DNA from: Halomonas sp. QHL1
GTDB lineage: Bacteria > Pseudomonadota > Gammaproteobacteria > Pseudomonadales > Halomonadaceae
Direction of reading: 5' to 3'
NCBI RefSeq assembly: GCF_001882345.1
Contig: NZ_MINL01000001.1
Location: 871,944-935,943, forward strand
DNA: 64,000 nucleotides
Shown: in pieces, positions 44,448 through 54,840 of the stretch
How the letters are laid out: every line of letters begins with the position of its first letter
Numbering within the stretch: position 1 is the stretch's first letter
The notes under the pieces: generated by a model
Told to the model about the DNA's origin: nothing
The model's database searches: none
Seen by the model: only the letters and a program-made list of their open reading frames with translations
Program-made: the position numbers and the translations under genes

Positions 44448-45800
44448 TTAGGCGCTCGCTTGCTCGCCTTCTTCAGCACCCTCATCTTGCTCTGCCTGCT
44501 GTTGCGCAGCGGCAAGGGCTTGCTGATAAGACATCTCAACGTCTTTAATGTTCGTTTGCTCAAGCAGCTTAGCCACCGCTTTCTCTTCAAGAATGGCAGA
44601 TTTTACTTGGGTTTTCAGTTGCTCGTTACCCATGTAGTAGCTAACCACTTCGTCAGGATCTTGATACTGCTCAGCAAGCTCGGTTACTTTTGCTTTGATA
44701 GCGTCATCATCAGCATCGAGCTCGTTAGCTTTGATCACTTCAGCCAGCAACAAGCCGACCTGGACGCGGCCTTTGGCCTGCTCTTCGAACAGCTCGTTGG
44801 GCAACTGGCTGACATCAAAATCTTCGCCTAAACCAAACTGCTGTGCCGCTTGGCGCTTCATGCCATCGGTCTCTTGCTGAACCAGCGCGCTCGGCACAGG
44901 AATTTCATTAACCTTTTTCAGTGCATCGAGCACTTGCTGCTTAACTCGGTTATCAACGGCTTGCGACGCTTCACGAGTCATGTTCTTCTTGATTTCAGCG
45001 CGGAATTTTTCCTGGTCGCCGCCTTCAACGCCAAAACGCTCGATAAACTCAGCGTCTACTTCGGGCAGTTTCTGGCTGCTGACTTTGTGCACGGTCACCT
45101 TAAAGGTGGCTTCTTTACCGGCTAAGTGCTCGGCTTGGTAATCATCAGGGAAGTTGACGTTAAGGGTCTTCTCTTCACCCGCTTTGGCGCCAATTAACTG
45201 CTCTTCAAAGCCAGGAATAAAGCTATTGGAACCAATGACCAGCGTGTGGCCTTCGGCGCTACCGCCTTCAAACGGCTCATCACCAATATAACCCTGGAAG
45301 TCAATAGTGACTTGATCGCCGTCAGCTGCAGCAGCGTCCACCTCTTCCCAGTCCGCATTTTGCTTACGCAGCGTATCGATCATCTCATCGACATCCGCAT
45401 CGCTAACAGAAACCACCGGACGCTCAATCTCTGTACCTTCGATAGAGGTCAGCTCAACGTGCGGGTAGATCTCCATAACCGCAACGAACTCTAGATCTTT
45501 GCCTGACTCATTGACCGATGGCTCAATTTGCGGGAAGCCAGCCGGGTTCAGGCCCTCTTCGGTAATAGCGCGCACATAACGCTCACGCATTACTTCGCTG
45601 ACAACCTCGTTACGTACGTCTTGTCCGTAGCGCTGCTGAACTACTGCCATCGGCACCCGGCCCTGGCGAAAACCATTCAAGCGAACGTTCTTCGCGGTGT
45701 CTTTCAAGCGAGCACTAACGGCCCCGTCAATTTCGGCCGCTGGCACTTGAATGGTAATGCGGCGTTCGATCTGGGAGGTCGTCTCGACAGAAACTTGCAT
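44448..45800 (-). CDS. tig: Trigger factor
   Basis: 450 residues from ATG45800 (MQVSVETTSQIERR), with AGGAC just upstream; a longer frame from 45839 lacks a good site. Ribosome-binding signature GFRQGRVPMAVVQQRYGQ (the GFRxGKxP motif) in the N-domain, the FKBP-type domain near 160-235 (DGDQVTIDFQGYIGDEPFEG), and a helical C-terminal chaperone region with an acidic tail. It binds nascent chains at the ribosome exit. First gene of the tig-clpP-clpX set. Confidence 0.96.
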   Translation of the reverse strand: MQVSVETTSQIERRITIQVPAAEIDGAVSARLKDTAKNVRLNGFRQGRVPMAVVQQRYGQDVRNEVVSEVMRERYVRAITEEGLNPAGFPQIEPSVNESGKDLEFVAVMEIYPHVELTSIEGTEIERPVVSVSDADVDEMIDTLRKQNADWEEVDAAAADGDQVTIDFQGYIGDEPFEGGSAEGHTLVIGSNSFIPGFEEQLIGAKAGEEKTLNVNFPDDYQAEHLAGKEATFKVTVHKVSSQKLPEVDAEFIERFGVEGGDQEKFRAEIKKNMTREASQAVDNRVKQQVLDALKKVNEIPVPSALVQQETDGMKRQAAQQFGLGEDFDVSQLPNELFEEQAKGRVQVGLLLAEVIKANELDADDDAIKAKVTELAEQYQDPDEVVSYYMGNEQLKTQVKSAILEEKAVAKLLEQTNIKDVEMSYQQALAAAQQQAEQDEGAEEGEQASA

Positions 45801-46078
45801 GAATTGTCCTCTAACGGCTGGGCGTTGTGTTGATTGCATGTAATTGTGCTGATTAGATCTAAAAAGATCAAAGGGGCAATTTTAAGAACCCCAACGCATA
45901 GTGGCAAGCGCCATGCTCGCAACATGGGGGCAGTGATTTTAAAAACAAGGGAATAAGCGAGCAATTAACCGCTTTAAGGCGTGTTTAGCTTCATTATTCG
46001 CCCCACGCTGCGTAATTTCTTCCATTCTACTGCTTTGTGCGTCTTGCAGCGACTTTTTCAATCGCTACAGCAAAAAAG

Positions 46079-46456
46079 CTATTGGGCAGAACGCTCACCC
46101 GACCACCATAGGGTAATTGCATGAAGCAACACTCCAAGGGTTGCGCCATGGGAGATGAACACCTGCCAGCTGATCCAGTCCGTAAACAGCGCGTGCCAGC
46201 CCCCCATCACAACCATTCCTAGCAGCAGCATAACGACTAACCGTTTGCACAGTTGCGGCAGCCGACGACGTGCCTCCACCGCCAATAGGCGCCACTGGAC
46301 AATAGCCGCAAAGGCCACCAGTGCTAAGGCGAAAATAATCAACGTCTGGCGGGTTTCATACCCGCCCGCCATGTAGCGAGGTAGGGTTGCCAGCATAACG
46401 ACACATAGGCCCAGTGCCACGCTAATGCGCTCAGGCGAGGTAGGCGCTCGCTGCAT
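46079..46456 (-). CDS. Small four-helix membrane protein, unrecognised
   Basis: 125 residues with about four hydrophobic segments (roughly 12-30, 37-55, 70-88, 95-115) separated by short arginine-rich loops. I do not recognise the family. It starts 3 bp after the flavodoxin stop and is probably co-transcribed with it. The ~280 bp between this gene and tig contain no other convincing gene or tRNA. Confidence 0.6.
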   Translation of the reverse strand: MQRAPTSPERISVALGLCVVMLATLPRYMAGGYETRQTLIIFALALVAFAAIVQWRLLAVEARRRLPQLCKRLVVMLLLGMVVMGGWHALFTDWISWQVFISHGATLGVLLHAITLWWSGERSAQ

Positions 46457-46459
46457 CGC

Positions 46460-46924
46460 TCAAGCCACCTCTAATTGCTGGTCAACGATCCACTCTTCCA
46501 CCCAGGGGATAGCAGCATCGTCGGCCATAAAGGTCTCCATGGCGTCGACCTCTAGTCGCTCCCCCAAACGAGTCGCGCCATGATCCGCCAGTAGTTCATC
46601 AAGCGCACGGCCGGCACCGCAAAATGTATCGCCATAAGAGCTATCACCGAGTGCAATGAGTCCGTAACGCAGCGAAGTAAGCGCGGGACTTTGATCACGC
46701 AACTGTCGGACAAAGGGCACAAAACTGCCTGGAAAATCTCCACTGCCCGTGGTCGATACACAAAACAGCGCCAAATCGGCGTCTCCACTGGCAATATCAT
46801 CAACCGATGGCTGTTCAAGAATCTCCACAGCGTAACCGGCCTGTTCAAAAAGGGGCTTCACTTGCTCTGCCACATCAAGGGCACCGCCATACATGGTACC
46901 CACCAAAATATTTAGCTTTGGCAT
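46460..46924 (-). CDS. MioC-like flavodoxin domain protein
   Basis: 154 residues from ATG46924 with GGGGAG 5 nt upstream; a GTG at 46930 overlaps that site. FMN phosphate loop LVGTMYGGALDVAEQ, then CVSTTGSGDFPGSFVPF and ALGDSSYGDTFCGAGRALDE, the standard flavodoxin loops. Acts as a one- or two-electron carrier; partner unknown. Resembles MioC and the FMN domain of sulfite reductase flavoprotein. Confidence 0.85.
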   Translation of the reverse strand: MPKLNILVGTMYGGALDVAEQVKPLFEQAGYAVEILEQPSVDDIASGDADLALFCVSTTGSGDFPGSFVPFVRQLRDQSPALTSLRYGLIALGDSSYGDTFCGAGRALDELLADHGATRLGERLEVDAMETFMADDAAIPWVEEWIVDQQLEVA

Positions 46925-47067
46925 CGTCACTCCCCTGTCAAAGTGTCACAGTGCCAACCGTCAAGTCGACAAATACCCGATGAATTTGCTCAAATATTAA
47001 CATGACTGGTTAGAATGAGACACATCACCCGCAACGGGTAGCGCCCACGCAGCACACAGGAGTGGCT

Positions 47068-47274
47068 ATGCAGCAAACCTTCGAGGCTTGGATCACCCCG
47101 CTAATGATTGGCGGCCTGATCATATTTATGTGTTTTATTATCTGGGACTTGGCCAAGAAATCGAACGCAGGCAAATTTGGCACCATCATGCTGTTTGTAG
47201 TGCTTGGTGCAGGCATGCTGGGTTACGTTATTAAGGTGGTGATTACCTGGCTAATTGAAGGTGGCGGCATATAG
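47068..47274 (+). CDS. DUF2788-type small membrane protein
   Basis: 68 residues from ATG47068 with AGGAG 5 nt upstream. Two transmembrane helices flank the conserved short loop IIWDLAKKSNAGKFGT, which I recognise from the DUF2788 group of gammaproteobacteria. Function unknown. Stands alone on the plus strand among minus-strand genes and ends before a terminator. Confidence 0.8.
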   Translation: MQQTFEAWITPLMIGGLIIFMCFIIWDLAKKSNAGKFGTIMLFVVLGAGMLGYVIKVVITWLIEGGGI

Positions 47275-47334
47275 GGGCAACGGAAAACCATCATTGCACC
47301 AGATACGCTTATCACAAAGGCCATCAGAAAGAGA

Positions 47335-47362
47335 AAAGGAGCGCCAGAAGGCGCTCCTTTTT
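47335..47362. terminator. Terminator after the DUF2788 gene
   Basis: AAAGGAGCGCC (47335-47345), loop AGAA, GGCGCTCCTTT (47350-47360), then TT. The A-rich left flank would also give a short T-run for ihfA on the minus strand. Confidence 0.8.
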
Positions 47363-47435
47363 ATGGGGGACTAATCTTGTTTAGCATGGGATCAGCTACT
47401 TACCTGAGAGTAAAAGCATTCCTCAAACCAAAAGG

Positions 47436-47735
47436 CTATTCCCCGCCCACATAGTGCTCAACCTGCTGCTTAAGCTTCTGCCCTGGGCGAAACGTCACGA
47501 CTCTTCGAGCAGAAATGGGAATTTCTTCACCGGTTTTTGGGTTACGTCCTGGTCGCTCGCGCTTATCACGCAGATCAAAGTTACCAAAACCCGACAGCTT
47601 TACCTGTTCGTTCTCACGAAGACAGGCTCGAATCTCTTCAAAAAAAGCTTCGACCATGGCCTTCGCTTCTCGTTTGGACAGGGCTAGCTCTGCATGCAAA
47701 TGTTCGGCTAGCTCTGCTTTGGTCAACGCACCCAT
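47436..47735 (-). CDS. ihfA: Integration host factor alpha subunit
   Basis: 99 residues from ATG47735 with AAGGAG 7 nt upstream. [20 protein letters not shown] and the DNA-binding arm [20 protein letters not shown] are typical of IhfA; the length matches E. coli (99). IHF introduces sharp bends at specific sites. It follows pheT, as in E. coli, ending the thrS-ihfA gene string. Confidence 0.96.
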   Translation of the reverse strand: MGALTKAELAEHLHAELALSKREAKAMVEAFFEEIRACLRENEQVKLSGFGNFDLRDKRERPGRNPKTGEEIPISARRVVTFRPGQKLKQQVEHYVGGE

Positions 47736-47863
47736 AAGGCTTCTCCTTATCCTTGAAGCAAACACAGCAACAAACGCTCTGTATCAAACGTACAGTAGCA
47801 AGCACATTGCCAAGAACGTGATAAGCATCGTGGCGTAGCCCAGGTACTCACATAGCTACTTAC

Positions 47864-50245
47864 TTAGCCGCGCAGCTCAGCATCTAACTTGACACGCACC
47901 TGTGTCACAATTGAATCGACCAACTGGTTGATTTCCTCATCGTTTAGCGTGCGCGATGGATGCTGCCAGGTCAAGCCCAAAGCAACACTCTTGTGCTCTT
48001 CAGCCACGCCTTTACCTGCATAAACGTCAAATAGCTTGATGTCCTGTAGATACTCACCTGCCTGCTGCTTGGCACAATCCAGCAAAGATTGAACAGGGAT
48101 CGTCTCTTTGAGTATAAACGCCAAATCACGACGCACCTCAGGAAAGCGTGATAGCGGTTCAAAGGCAGGTATCCGGCCTTGGCTAAGCGCATCCAGACGC
48201 ACCTCAAACAGTACGGCATCCATCTTTAAGCCTAACGTTGCACGAACCTGTGGATGCAGGGTGCCGATCCAGCCTGCTGGCTCCCCACGGTGCAGCAGCT
48301 GCGCGCTCTGCCCAGGATGAAGGGCCGGGTGCTCTGCACGCTCAAAGCGCCAGGCTTCAGGGTCACCCCCCAACGCCAGGACACTCTCTAAATCGCCTTT
48401 TAGATCGTAGAAATCAACCCGCCCTTTCGCCTCACTCCAGCCCTCGGTTCCCCGGGCACCACATACCAGGGCGCCAAGCATCGGCACTTGAGACAGCGCA
48501 TCCAGCTCGCCATTAAAGACTAGCCCGGTTTCAAACAGCCGCACGCGGGTTTGCTGACGGTTAAGGTTATACTCCATGGCGCGCACCAAGCCGGGAAACA
48601 AACTAGCACGCATCACCGACAAATCAGCTGAGATAGGATTAGCTAGCGTCGGGCTAACGGCATCAGGCAGCATGGTCGCTTGCAGCTCGGGAGCCACAAA
48701 ACTGTAGGTAATCGCTTCCTGAAAACCCCGGGCAACCATCTGGCGACGCAGTCGTGCCTGGGTAAGCGTTGCCTCGTCTCCCGAACGAAGCGCCAAGCGT
48801 GCCGACGGGCGGCGAACCGGCAAATTATTGTAGCCGTGGATACGCGCTACTTCTTCGATAAGATCCTCTTCAATGGCCAGGTCAAAACGCCAACTTGGCG
48901 CAGTAACCGCCCAACCGGCATCCTGCACGCTGACTTCAAGCCCTAAGCGCTGCAAGATATCGGTCACATCATCGCTATCGAGCGCCTTGGAAAGCGCCTT
49001 CTCTAATCGCGCACTGCGCAACAGGATCGAACGCTCAGCAGGCATATGCTCAGCACTTTGTGCTTCAACAACAGGCCCAGCTTGACCACCGCAAATCTCA
49101 ATTAAAAGCTGGGTAGCGCGCTCAACGGCAACTGGCGTCAACTGGGGATCGACTCCGCGCTCAAACCGGTGCGATGCATCGGTGTGTAGCCCGTAGGAGC
49201 GCGCCTGTCCTGCAATGGCCAGCGGGGTAAAGAACGCTGACTCAAGGAAAATCGTCTGGGTATTTTTATGAACACCGGAGTTTTCCCCGCCCATCACACC
49301 GGCCATAGCTAGCGGACCGGAGCTGTCGGCAATGACCAACGTTTCGGGACGCAGCGCCAGCTCGCTACCATCAAGCAGCGTTAGCCGTTCGCCCGGTTTG
49401 GCCATACGGACTACTATGCCCTCTTGCAGATTGTCACGGTCAAAGGCGTGCATCGGCTGGCCTAATTCCAGCATGACGTAGTTGGTAATATCCACCACCG
49501 GGTCAATAGAGCGCACGCCACTGCGTCGAAGACGCTCTACCATCCACAGCGGTGTTTCAGCCTTAACATTAACGCCCTTAATTACGCGGCCAATATAACG
49601 CGGGCACTGCTCCGGCGCGTCTATGCTCACCGGAAAGCTATCCTCAATCTCAGCGGCCACCGCTGAGATTACGGGCCCGTTAACCGGCAACCGGTTAAGG
49701 ACGCCGACTTCTCGCGCCATCCCCTTAATGCTCAGACAGTCCCCCCGGTTCGGCGTCAGATCGACCTCAATCGTCATGTCATTAAGGTGCATGAACTCTC
49801 GGAAATCGACACCCACTGGTGCAGAGGACGACAGCACCAGAATGCCGGGCGAGGTCTCTTCTTCAAGCCCCAGCTCCGATGCAGAACAGATCATCCCGCG
49901 CGACTCAACGCCACGCAGCTTGGCTTTTTTGATTTTGAAATCGCCTGGCAGCACGCCGCCTACCTGGGCAAAGGGGATTTTCTGACCAATATCTACATTG
50001 GGCGCTCCGCAGACAACCTGAACAGGCTCCCCACTACCGTCATCAACGGTGCAAACATTAAGCTTATCCGCATCAGGATGCTTCTCTTTGCTCAGCACTT
50101 CAGCCACCACGACACCGCTGAATGCGGAGGCTACCGCTTCAACAGCGTCGACTTCCAAGCCCGCCATGGTGATTTGGTCGGCCATTGCCTGCGTTTCAAG
50201 CTGCGGCGATACCCACTCACGCAGCCACTGTTCTGAAAATTTCAT
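47864..50245 (-). CDS. pheT: Phenylalanyl-tRNA synthetase beta subunit
   Basis: 793 residues, full length. N-terminal tRNA-binding EMAP-like domain (SKEKHPDADKLNVCTVDDGS), B3/B4 editing domain (VMLELGQPMHAFDRDNL), B5, and a C-terminal anticodon-binding (FDX-ACB) domain with RFPEVRRDLAFIL. Together with PheS it forms the alpha2beta2 enzyme. Lies 26 bp after pheS. Confidence 0.97.
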   Translation of the reverse strand: MKFSEQWLREWVSPQLETQAMADQITMAGLEVDAVEAVASAFSGVVVAEVLSKEKHPDADKLNVCTVDDGSGEPVQVVCGAPNVDIGQKIPFAQVGGVLPGDFKIKKAKLRGVESRGMICSASELGLEEETSPGILVLSSSAPVGVDFREFMHLNDMTIEVDLTPNRGDCLSIKGMAREVGVLNRLPVNGPVISAVAAEIEDSFPVSIDAPEQCPRYIGRVIKGVNVKAETPLWMVERLRRSGVRSIDPVVDITNYVMLELGQPMHAFDRDNLQEGIVVRMAKPGERLTLLDGSELALRPETLVIADSSGPLAMAGVMGGENSGVHKNTQTIFLESAFFTPLAIAGQARSYGLHTDASHRFERGVDPQLTPVAVERATQLLIEICGGQAGPVVEAQSAEHMPAERSILLRSARLEKALSKALDSDDVTDILQRLGLEVSVQDAGWAVTAPSWRFDLAIEEDLIEEVARIHGYNNLPVRRPSARLALRSGDEATLTQARLRRQMVARGFQEAITYSFVAPELQATMLPDAVSPTLANPISADLSVMRASLFPGLVRAMEYNLNRQQTRVRLFETGLVFNGELDALSQVPMLGALVCGARGTEGWSEAKGRVDFYDLKGDLESVLALGGDPEAWRFERAEHPALHPGQSAQLLHRGEPAGWIGTLHPQVRATLGLKMDAVLFEVRLDALSQGRIPAFEPLSRFPEVRRDLAFILKETIPVQSLLDCAKQQAGEYLQDIKLFDVYAGKGVAEEHKSVALGLTWQHPSRTLNDEEINQLVDSIVTQVRVKLDAELRG

Positions 50246-50271
50246 CGTTGATCCTGTATTCGGCGGCGGTC

Positions 50272-51306
<1,035 letters not shown>

Positions 51307-51353
51307 TTAAGCGGTGTCCATCCGTGAAGATGGCGTGGCACGTTGAAGGTGAC

Positions 51354-51388
51354 AAAAAAACAGGGGAAGAGCGGCTGCTCTTCCCCTG
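51354..51388 (-). terminator. Strong terminator/attenuator upstream of pheST
   Basis: A perfect 12-bp stem, CAGGGGAAGAGC (51361-51372) with 51377-51388, 4-nt loop, followed on the minus strand by seven T (51360-51354). It follows rplT by about 60 bp and precedes pheS. Confidence 0.88.
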
Positions 51389-51450
51389 GATGGGTCACTC
51401 TGAAATGACCTCAGGCACGTTGCACGGGCAAAAGCCCAGCACAAACTACC

Positions 51451-51804
51451 TTATTGGGCAGCCTTGGCTTTTTCCACGATGGCAGCAAAAGCAGCCTTCT
51501 CGTGTACTGCCAAATCGGCCAATACTTTACGGTCGATTTCGATACCGGCTTTCTTAAGACCGCCTACAAAGCGGCTATACGACATACCGTTGACGCGTGC
51601 ACCGGCGTTGATACGCTGGATCCATAGCGCGCGGAACTGGCGCTTACGGTTGCGACGGTCACGGTAGGCGTACTGACCAGCTTTGATAACGGCTTGCTTG
51701 GCAACGCGGAAAACGCGCGAACGGGCACCGTAGTAACCTTTGGCAAGCTTCAATACTTTTTTATGACGACGACGCGCTACTACGCCACGTTTAACTCGAG
51801 TCAT
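51451..51804 (-). CDS. rplT: 50S ribosomal protein L20
   Basis: 117 residues. [20 protein letters not shown] at the start and [20 protein letters not shown] are diagnostic. Binds 23S rRNA early in assembly; in E. coli it also represses its own operon through the rpmI leader. Confidence 0.98.
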   Translation of the reverse strand: MTRVKRGVVARRRHKKVLKLAKGYYGARSRVFRVAKQAVIKAGQYAYRDRRNRKRQFRALWIQRINAGARVNGMSYSRFVGGLKKAGIEIDRKVLADLAVHEKAAFAAIVEKAKAAQ

Positions 51805-51868
51805 AACACACTCCTGACTTTAAGGCTGAGGCAAAAAATTTGTGCACTCAGAAAAACGAAATCCCGAC

Positions 51869-52063
51869 TTACAGATTCGGCAGCATACGCTGGATAAGCG
51901 CTTTGTCGGACGCGTGGATCTGCTTCATTCCACGCAGCTGACGCTTACGCTTGGTCGACTTCTTGGTCAAGATGTGGCTACGGAAAGACTGTTTGTGCTT
52001 AAAGCCATTAGCAGTCTTTTTGAAGCGCTTGGCAGCGCCGCTGTTGCTTTTGATTTTCGGCAT
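51869..52063 (-). CDS. rpmI: 50S ribosomal protein L35
   Basis: 64 residues, [20 protein letters not shown] at the start, standard length. The 82-nt leader after infC holds a GGGCC/GGCCC stem (around 52091-52125), a place where E. coli L20 exerts control; I cannot show L20 binding here. Confidence 0.97.
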   Translation of the reverse strand: MPKIKSNSGAAKRFKKTANGFKHKQSFRSHILTKKSTKRKRQLRGMKQIHASDKALIQRMLPNL

Positions 52064-52145
52064 GAGGAAAACTCCGCTCGATATTTTTTAGAAAACCCAG
52101 GGCCGACCACCTTGCTAAAGATGGCCCGTTTAAATCGCCGTTGGA

Positions 52146-52685
52146 TCACTTCTTCTTCGGGGCAATAATCATGATCATCTGGCGGCCTTCCATTTTCGGG
52201 AAAGCCTCTACCGCTCCGATCTCTTCCAGGTCTGCCGCGATCCTTTCCATCAGCTTACGACCGATGTCCTGGTGCGCCATTTCACGACCACGGAAGCGCA
52301 GTGTGACTTTGCCCTTGTCACCACCTTCCAAAAAGCGCGTCAGGTTTTTAAGCTTGACCTGATAATCGCCTTCATCGGTGCCAGGACGGAATTTGACTTC
52401 CTTAACCTGGATTTGCTTCTGCTTCTTCTTTTGAGCCGCTTTTTGCTTCTTGGTCTCAAAAACGAACTTGCCGTAATCCATAATCTTGCAGACGATGGGA
52501 TCGGCATTCGAAATTTGCACGAGATCTAAGCTTTCAGATTCAGCACGCTCTAGCGCTTCGGTGGTGGGCACGACACCCAACTGCTCACCGTCGCTACCAA
52601 TAAGACGTACTTCTTCTTCGACAATTCGCTCGTTCATTGGTGGGCGCTTGTCTGCTGGACGCCCGCGCTGGTTGCTTCTCTTGAT
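52146..52685 (-). CDS. infC: Translation initiation factor IF-3 (ATC start codon)
   Basis: 179 residues when started at ATC52685, which lies 8 nt after AAGGAG. The first ATG in frame (52637) would give 163 residues and has no ribosome site. E. coli IF-3 has 180 residues and starts at AUU. The extra N-terminus ([15 protein letters not shown]) is basic, as in other IF-3s. The rest shows [32 protein letters not shown], and the C-domain ([18 protein letters not shown]). IF-3 keeps the subunits apart and rejects non-canonical starts, so such a codon gives autoregulation. The AAGGAG overlaps the thrS stop codon. Confidence 0.93.
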   Translation of the reverse strand: MKRSNQRGRPADKRPPMNERIVEEEVRLIGSDGEQLGVVPTTEALERAESESLDLVQISNADPIVCKIMDYGKFVFETKKQKAAQKKKQKQIQVKEVKFRPGTDEGDYQVKLKNLTRFLEGGDKGKVTLRFRGREMAHQDIGRKLMERIAADLEEIGAVEAFPKMEGRQMIMIIAPKKK

Positions 52686-52697
52686 CGTTCCGTCTCC

Positions 52698-54620
52698 TTA
52701 GGCAATTGACGATGTCGCCAGGGCTGCTCTCTCGGCAGTATGGCGTTCAATAAATTCATCGACCGTCATTGTACCGAGGTTTTCGCCGCTGCGTGTTCGC
52801 ACGGCCACTGAGTCAGCTTCGACTTCCTTATCTCCCACCACAAGGAGATAGGGAACTTTCTGTAACGTATGCTCACGGATTTTAAAGCCGATCTTCTCGT
52901 TCCTCAAGTCCGCTTTAACACGCAAGCCACTTTTTTGCAGGCGTTTCTCTAATTCAAGCGCATATTCACGCTGTGAATCGGTGATAGTCATGATAACCGC
53001 TTGCTGTGGCGCAAGCCATAATGGCATAGCGCCTGCATAGTGCTCAATCAGAATCCCCAAGAAACGCTCAAAGGAGCCTAAAATTGCGCGGTGAAGCATT
53101 ACTGGGGTCTTACGTACGCCATCTTCATCAACGTACTGAGCCCCTAAACGTCCTGGCAAATTGAAATCAAGCTGTAGGGTACCACACTGCCAGACACGAT
53201 TCAGGCAGTCACGTAAAGCGAATTCTATTTTAGGGCCGTAAAAAGCCCCCTCGCCTGGCTGCAGATCCCACGCCAAGCCAGTCGAATTCAATGCCGCTTC
53301 AAGACCCTGCTCGGCCTGATCCCACACTTCAGCTTCGCCCAGGAAGTCTTCAGGGCGCGTTGAAAGCTTTAACTCTACATCTTCAAAACCAAGCGTTTTA
53401 TACACTTGCAGCGTTAGCGCTATGAAGTCTTCCGCCTCAGCTTGAATTTGGCCTTCGGTACAGAAAATATGCGCATCATCTTGGGTAAAGCCACGCACGC
53501 GCATCAGACCATGCAACGAACCGGAAGGCTCGTTACGGTGGCAACTACCAAATTCGGCCAAACGCAGCGGTAAATCACGGTAGCTTTTCAGCCCCTGATT
53601 AAACACCTGCACATGGCAAGGGCAGTTCATGGGCTTGACGGCGTATTCGCGCTTCTCTGACTCCGTAGTGAACATAAGTTCACTGTAATGCCCCCAGTGA
53701 CCGGATTTCTTCCACAAGGAGAGATCAACCACCTGCGGGGTTTTTATCTCTTGGTAGCCATGCTCACGCTGAATGTTGCGCATGTACTCTTCCAAGGCCT
53801 GATACATCGTCCAGCCATTGGGATGCCAAAACACCATGCCCGGCGCTTCTTCCTGAATATGGAATAAGTCCATTTTGCGGGCCAGCCTACGGTGATCACG
53901 CTTTTCCGCTTCTTCAAGACGCTTGAGATACGCTTTAAGCTGTTTTTTATCGCCCCATGCGGTGCCGTAAATACGCGTCAGCATGGTATTGGCTGCGTCA
54001 CCGCGCCAATAAGCACCAGCCAGCTTGGTCAGCTTAAAGGCTTTTAAGTGACGGGTATTCGGCACGTGCGGCCCGCGACACATGTCGGTGTACTCTTCGT
54101 GATGATAAAGCCGGATCGTCGCGTCGTCAGGAAACTCGCGAATAATCTCCTGCTTATAAGGTTCATCACGATGCAAAAATGTCAGCATTGCCTGGTCGCG
54201 ATTAACGTACTCGCGCACCACATCGTACTCGCGCTCAATCAGAGATTGCATGCGCGCTTCTATCGCTTCTAAGTCTTCCGGTGTTACGGATTGACCAAAC
54301 TCAATATCGTAATAAAAACCGTCATCAATGACCGGCCCGATCGCCATCTTGGCCTCGGGGTACATCTGCTTAACCGCATGACCGATAAGATGAGCACAGG
54401 AGTGGCGGATAATTTCCAGTCCCTCATCGTCACGAGCGGTGATAATCGACACTTTTGCGTCTTGTTCAATCAGGTCAGCAGCATCCACCAGCACACCATC
54501 GATCTTTCCAGCGACACAGGCCTTAGCCAAACCAGGGCCAATGGATTCTGCGAGCTGCATAATGGTTAGCGGTGCTTCAAACGTTTTTTGACTGCCGTCA
54601 GGCAGAGTAACAATAGGCAT
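52698..54620 (-). CDS. thrS: Threonyl-tRNA synthetase
   Basis: 640 residues. TGS domain at the N-terminus ([20 protein letters not shown]), editing domain with [19 protein letters not shown], class II core with zinc ligands ([10 protein letters not shown]), motif 2 ([20 protein letters not shown]) and the C-terminal anticodon domain. It charges tRNA-Thr and edits Ser-tRNA-Thr. The leader hairpin at 54642-54662 suggests translational autoregulation. Confidence 0.97.
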   Translation of the reverse strand: MPIVTLPDGSQKTFEAPLTIMQLAESIGPGLAKACVAGKIDGVLVDAADLIEQDAKVSIITARDDEGLEIIRHSCAHLIGHAVKQMYPEAKMAIGPVIDDGFYYDIEFGQSVTPEDLEAIEARMQSLIEREYDVVREYVNRDQAMLTFLHRDEPYKQEIIREFPDDATIRLYHHEEYTDMCRGPHVPNTRHLKAFKLTKLAGAYWRGDAANTMLTRIYGTAWGDKKQLKAYLKRLEEAEKRDHRRLARKMDLFHIQEEAPGMVFWHPNGWTMYQALEEYMRNIQREHGYQEIKTPQVVDLSLWKKSGHWGHYSELMFTTESEKREYAVKPMNCPCHVQVFNQGLKSYRDLPLRLAEFGSCHRNEPSGSLHGLMRVRGFTQDDAHIFCTEGQIQAEAEDFIALTLQVYKTLGFEDVELKLSTRPEDFLGEAEVWDQAEQGLEAALNSTGLAWDLQPGEGAFYGPKIEFALRDCLNRVWQCGTLQLDFNLPGRLGAQYVDEDGVRKTPVMLHRAILGSFERFLGILIEHYAGAMPLWLAPQQAVIMTITDSQREYALELEKRLQKSGLRVKADLRNEKIGFKIREHTLQKVPYLLVVGDKEVEADSVAVRTRSGENLGTMTVDEFIERHTAERAALATSSIA

Positions 54621-54641
54621 TCAGGTTCCTTGAGCGCAGTG

Positions 54642-54662
54642 GTGATCCATACCAAGGATCAC
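54642..54662 (-). promoter_or_regulatory. thrS: thrS leader hairpin mimicking the tRNA-Thr(GGU) anticodon arm
   Basis: In the mRNA, GUGAUCC and GGAUCAC form a perfect 7-bp stem closing a 7-nt loop UUGGUAU. GGU occupies loop positions 3-5, the anticodon positions, after U at the place of U33. The hairpin ends 21 nt before the ATG, just upstream of the AAGGA site. E. coli ThrRS represses thrS by binding an anticodon-like hairpin in the leader; the same role is inferred here. Confidence 0.65.
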
Positions 54663-54750
54663 ATTTCGCTATCAATGGTCTTGGGAGGTGCAAAATTTAC
54701 CACTATAAAACAACGGCAAGCCTAGCAGACTTACCTACCGCTTAAAATAA

Positions 54751-54776
54751 AAACGGGAGGCATAAGCCTCCCGTTT
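54751..54776 (-). terminator. Terminator after the OmpA-like gene
   Basis: AAACGGGAGGC (54751-54761), loop ATAA, perfect mirror arm 54766-54776; the minus-strand tail is TTATTTTAAG after the terminal TTT. Confidence 0.82.
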
Positions 54777-54840
54777 CTTTACCTGTGGATTGCAGTTAGC
54801 CAGTTATAGGTCGTCTACAAACCTCAGAAGATAAGTGAAC

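Noticed and set aside
45801..46078. tRNA or small gene between tig and the small membrane protein
   Set aside because: No cloverleaf, no frame with a ribosome site, and no terminator of good quality could be found.
54642..54662. Part of a tRNA gene
   Set aside because: Only an anticodon-arm-like hairpin exists; acceptor, D and T arms are absent from the flanking sequence.
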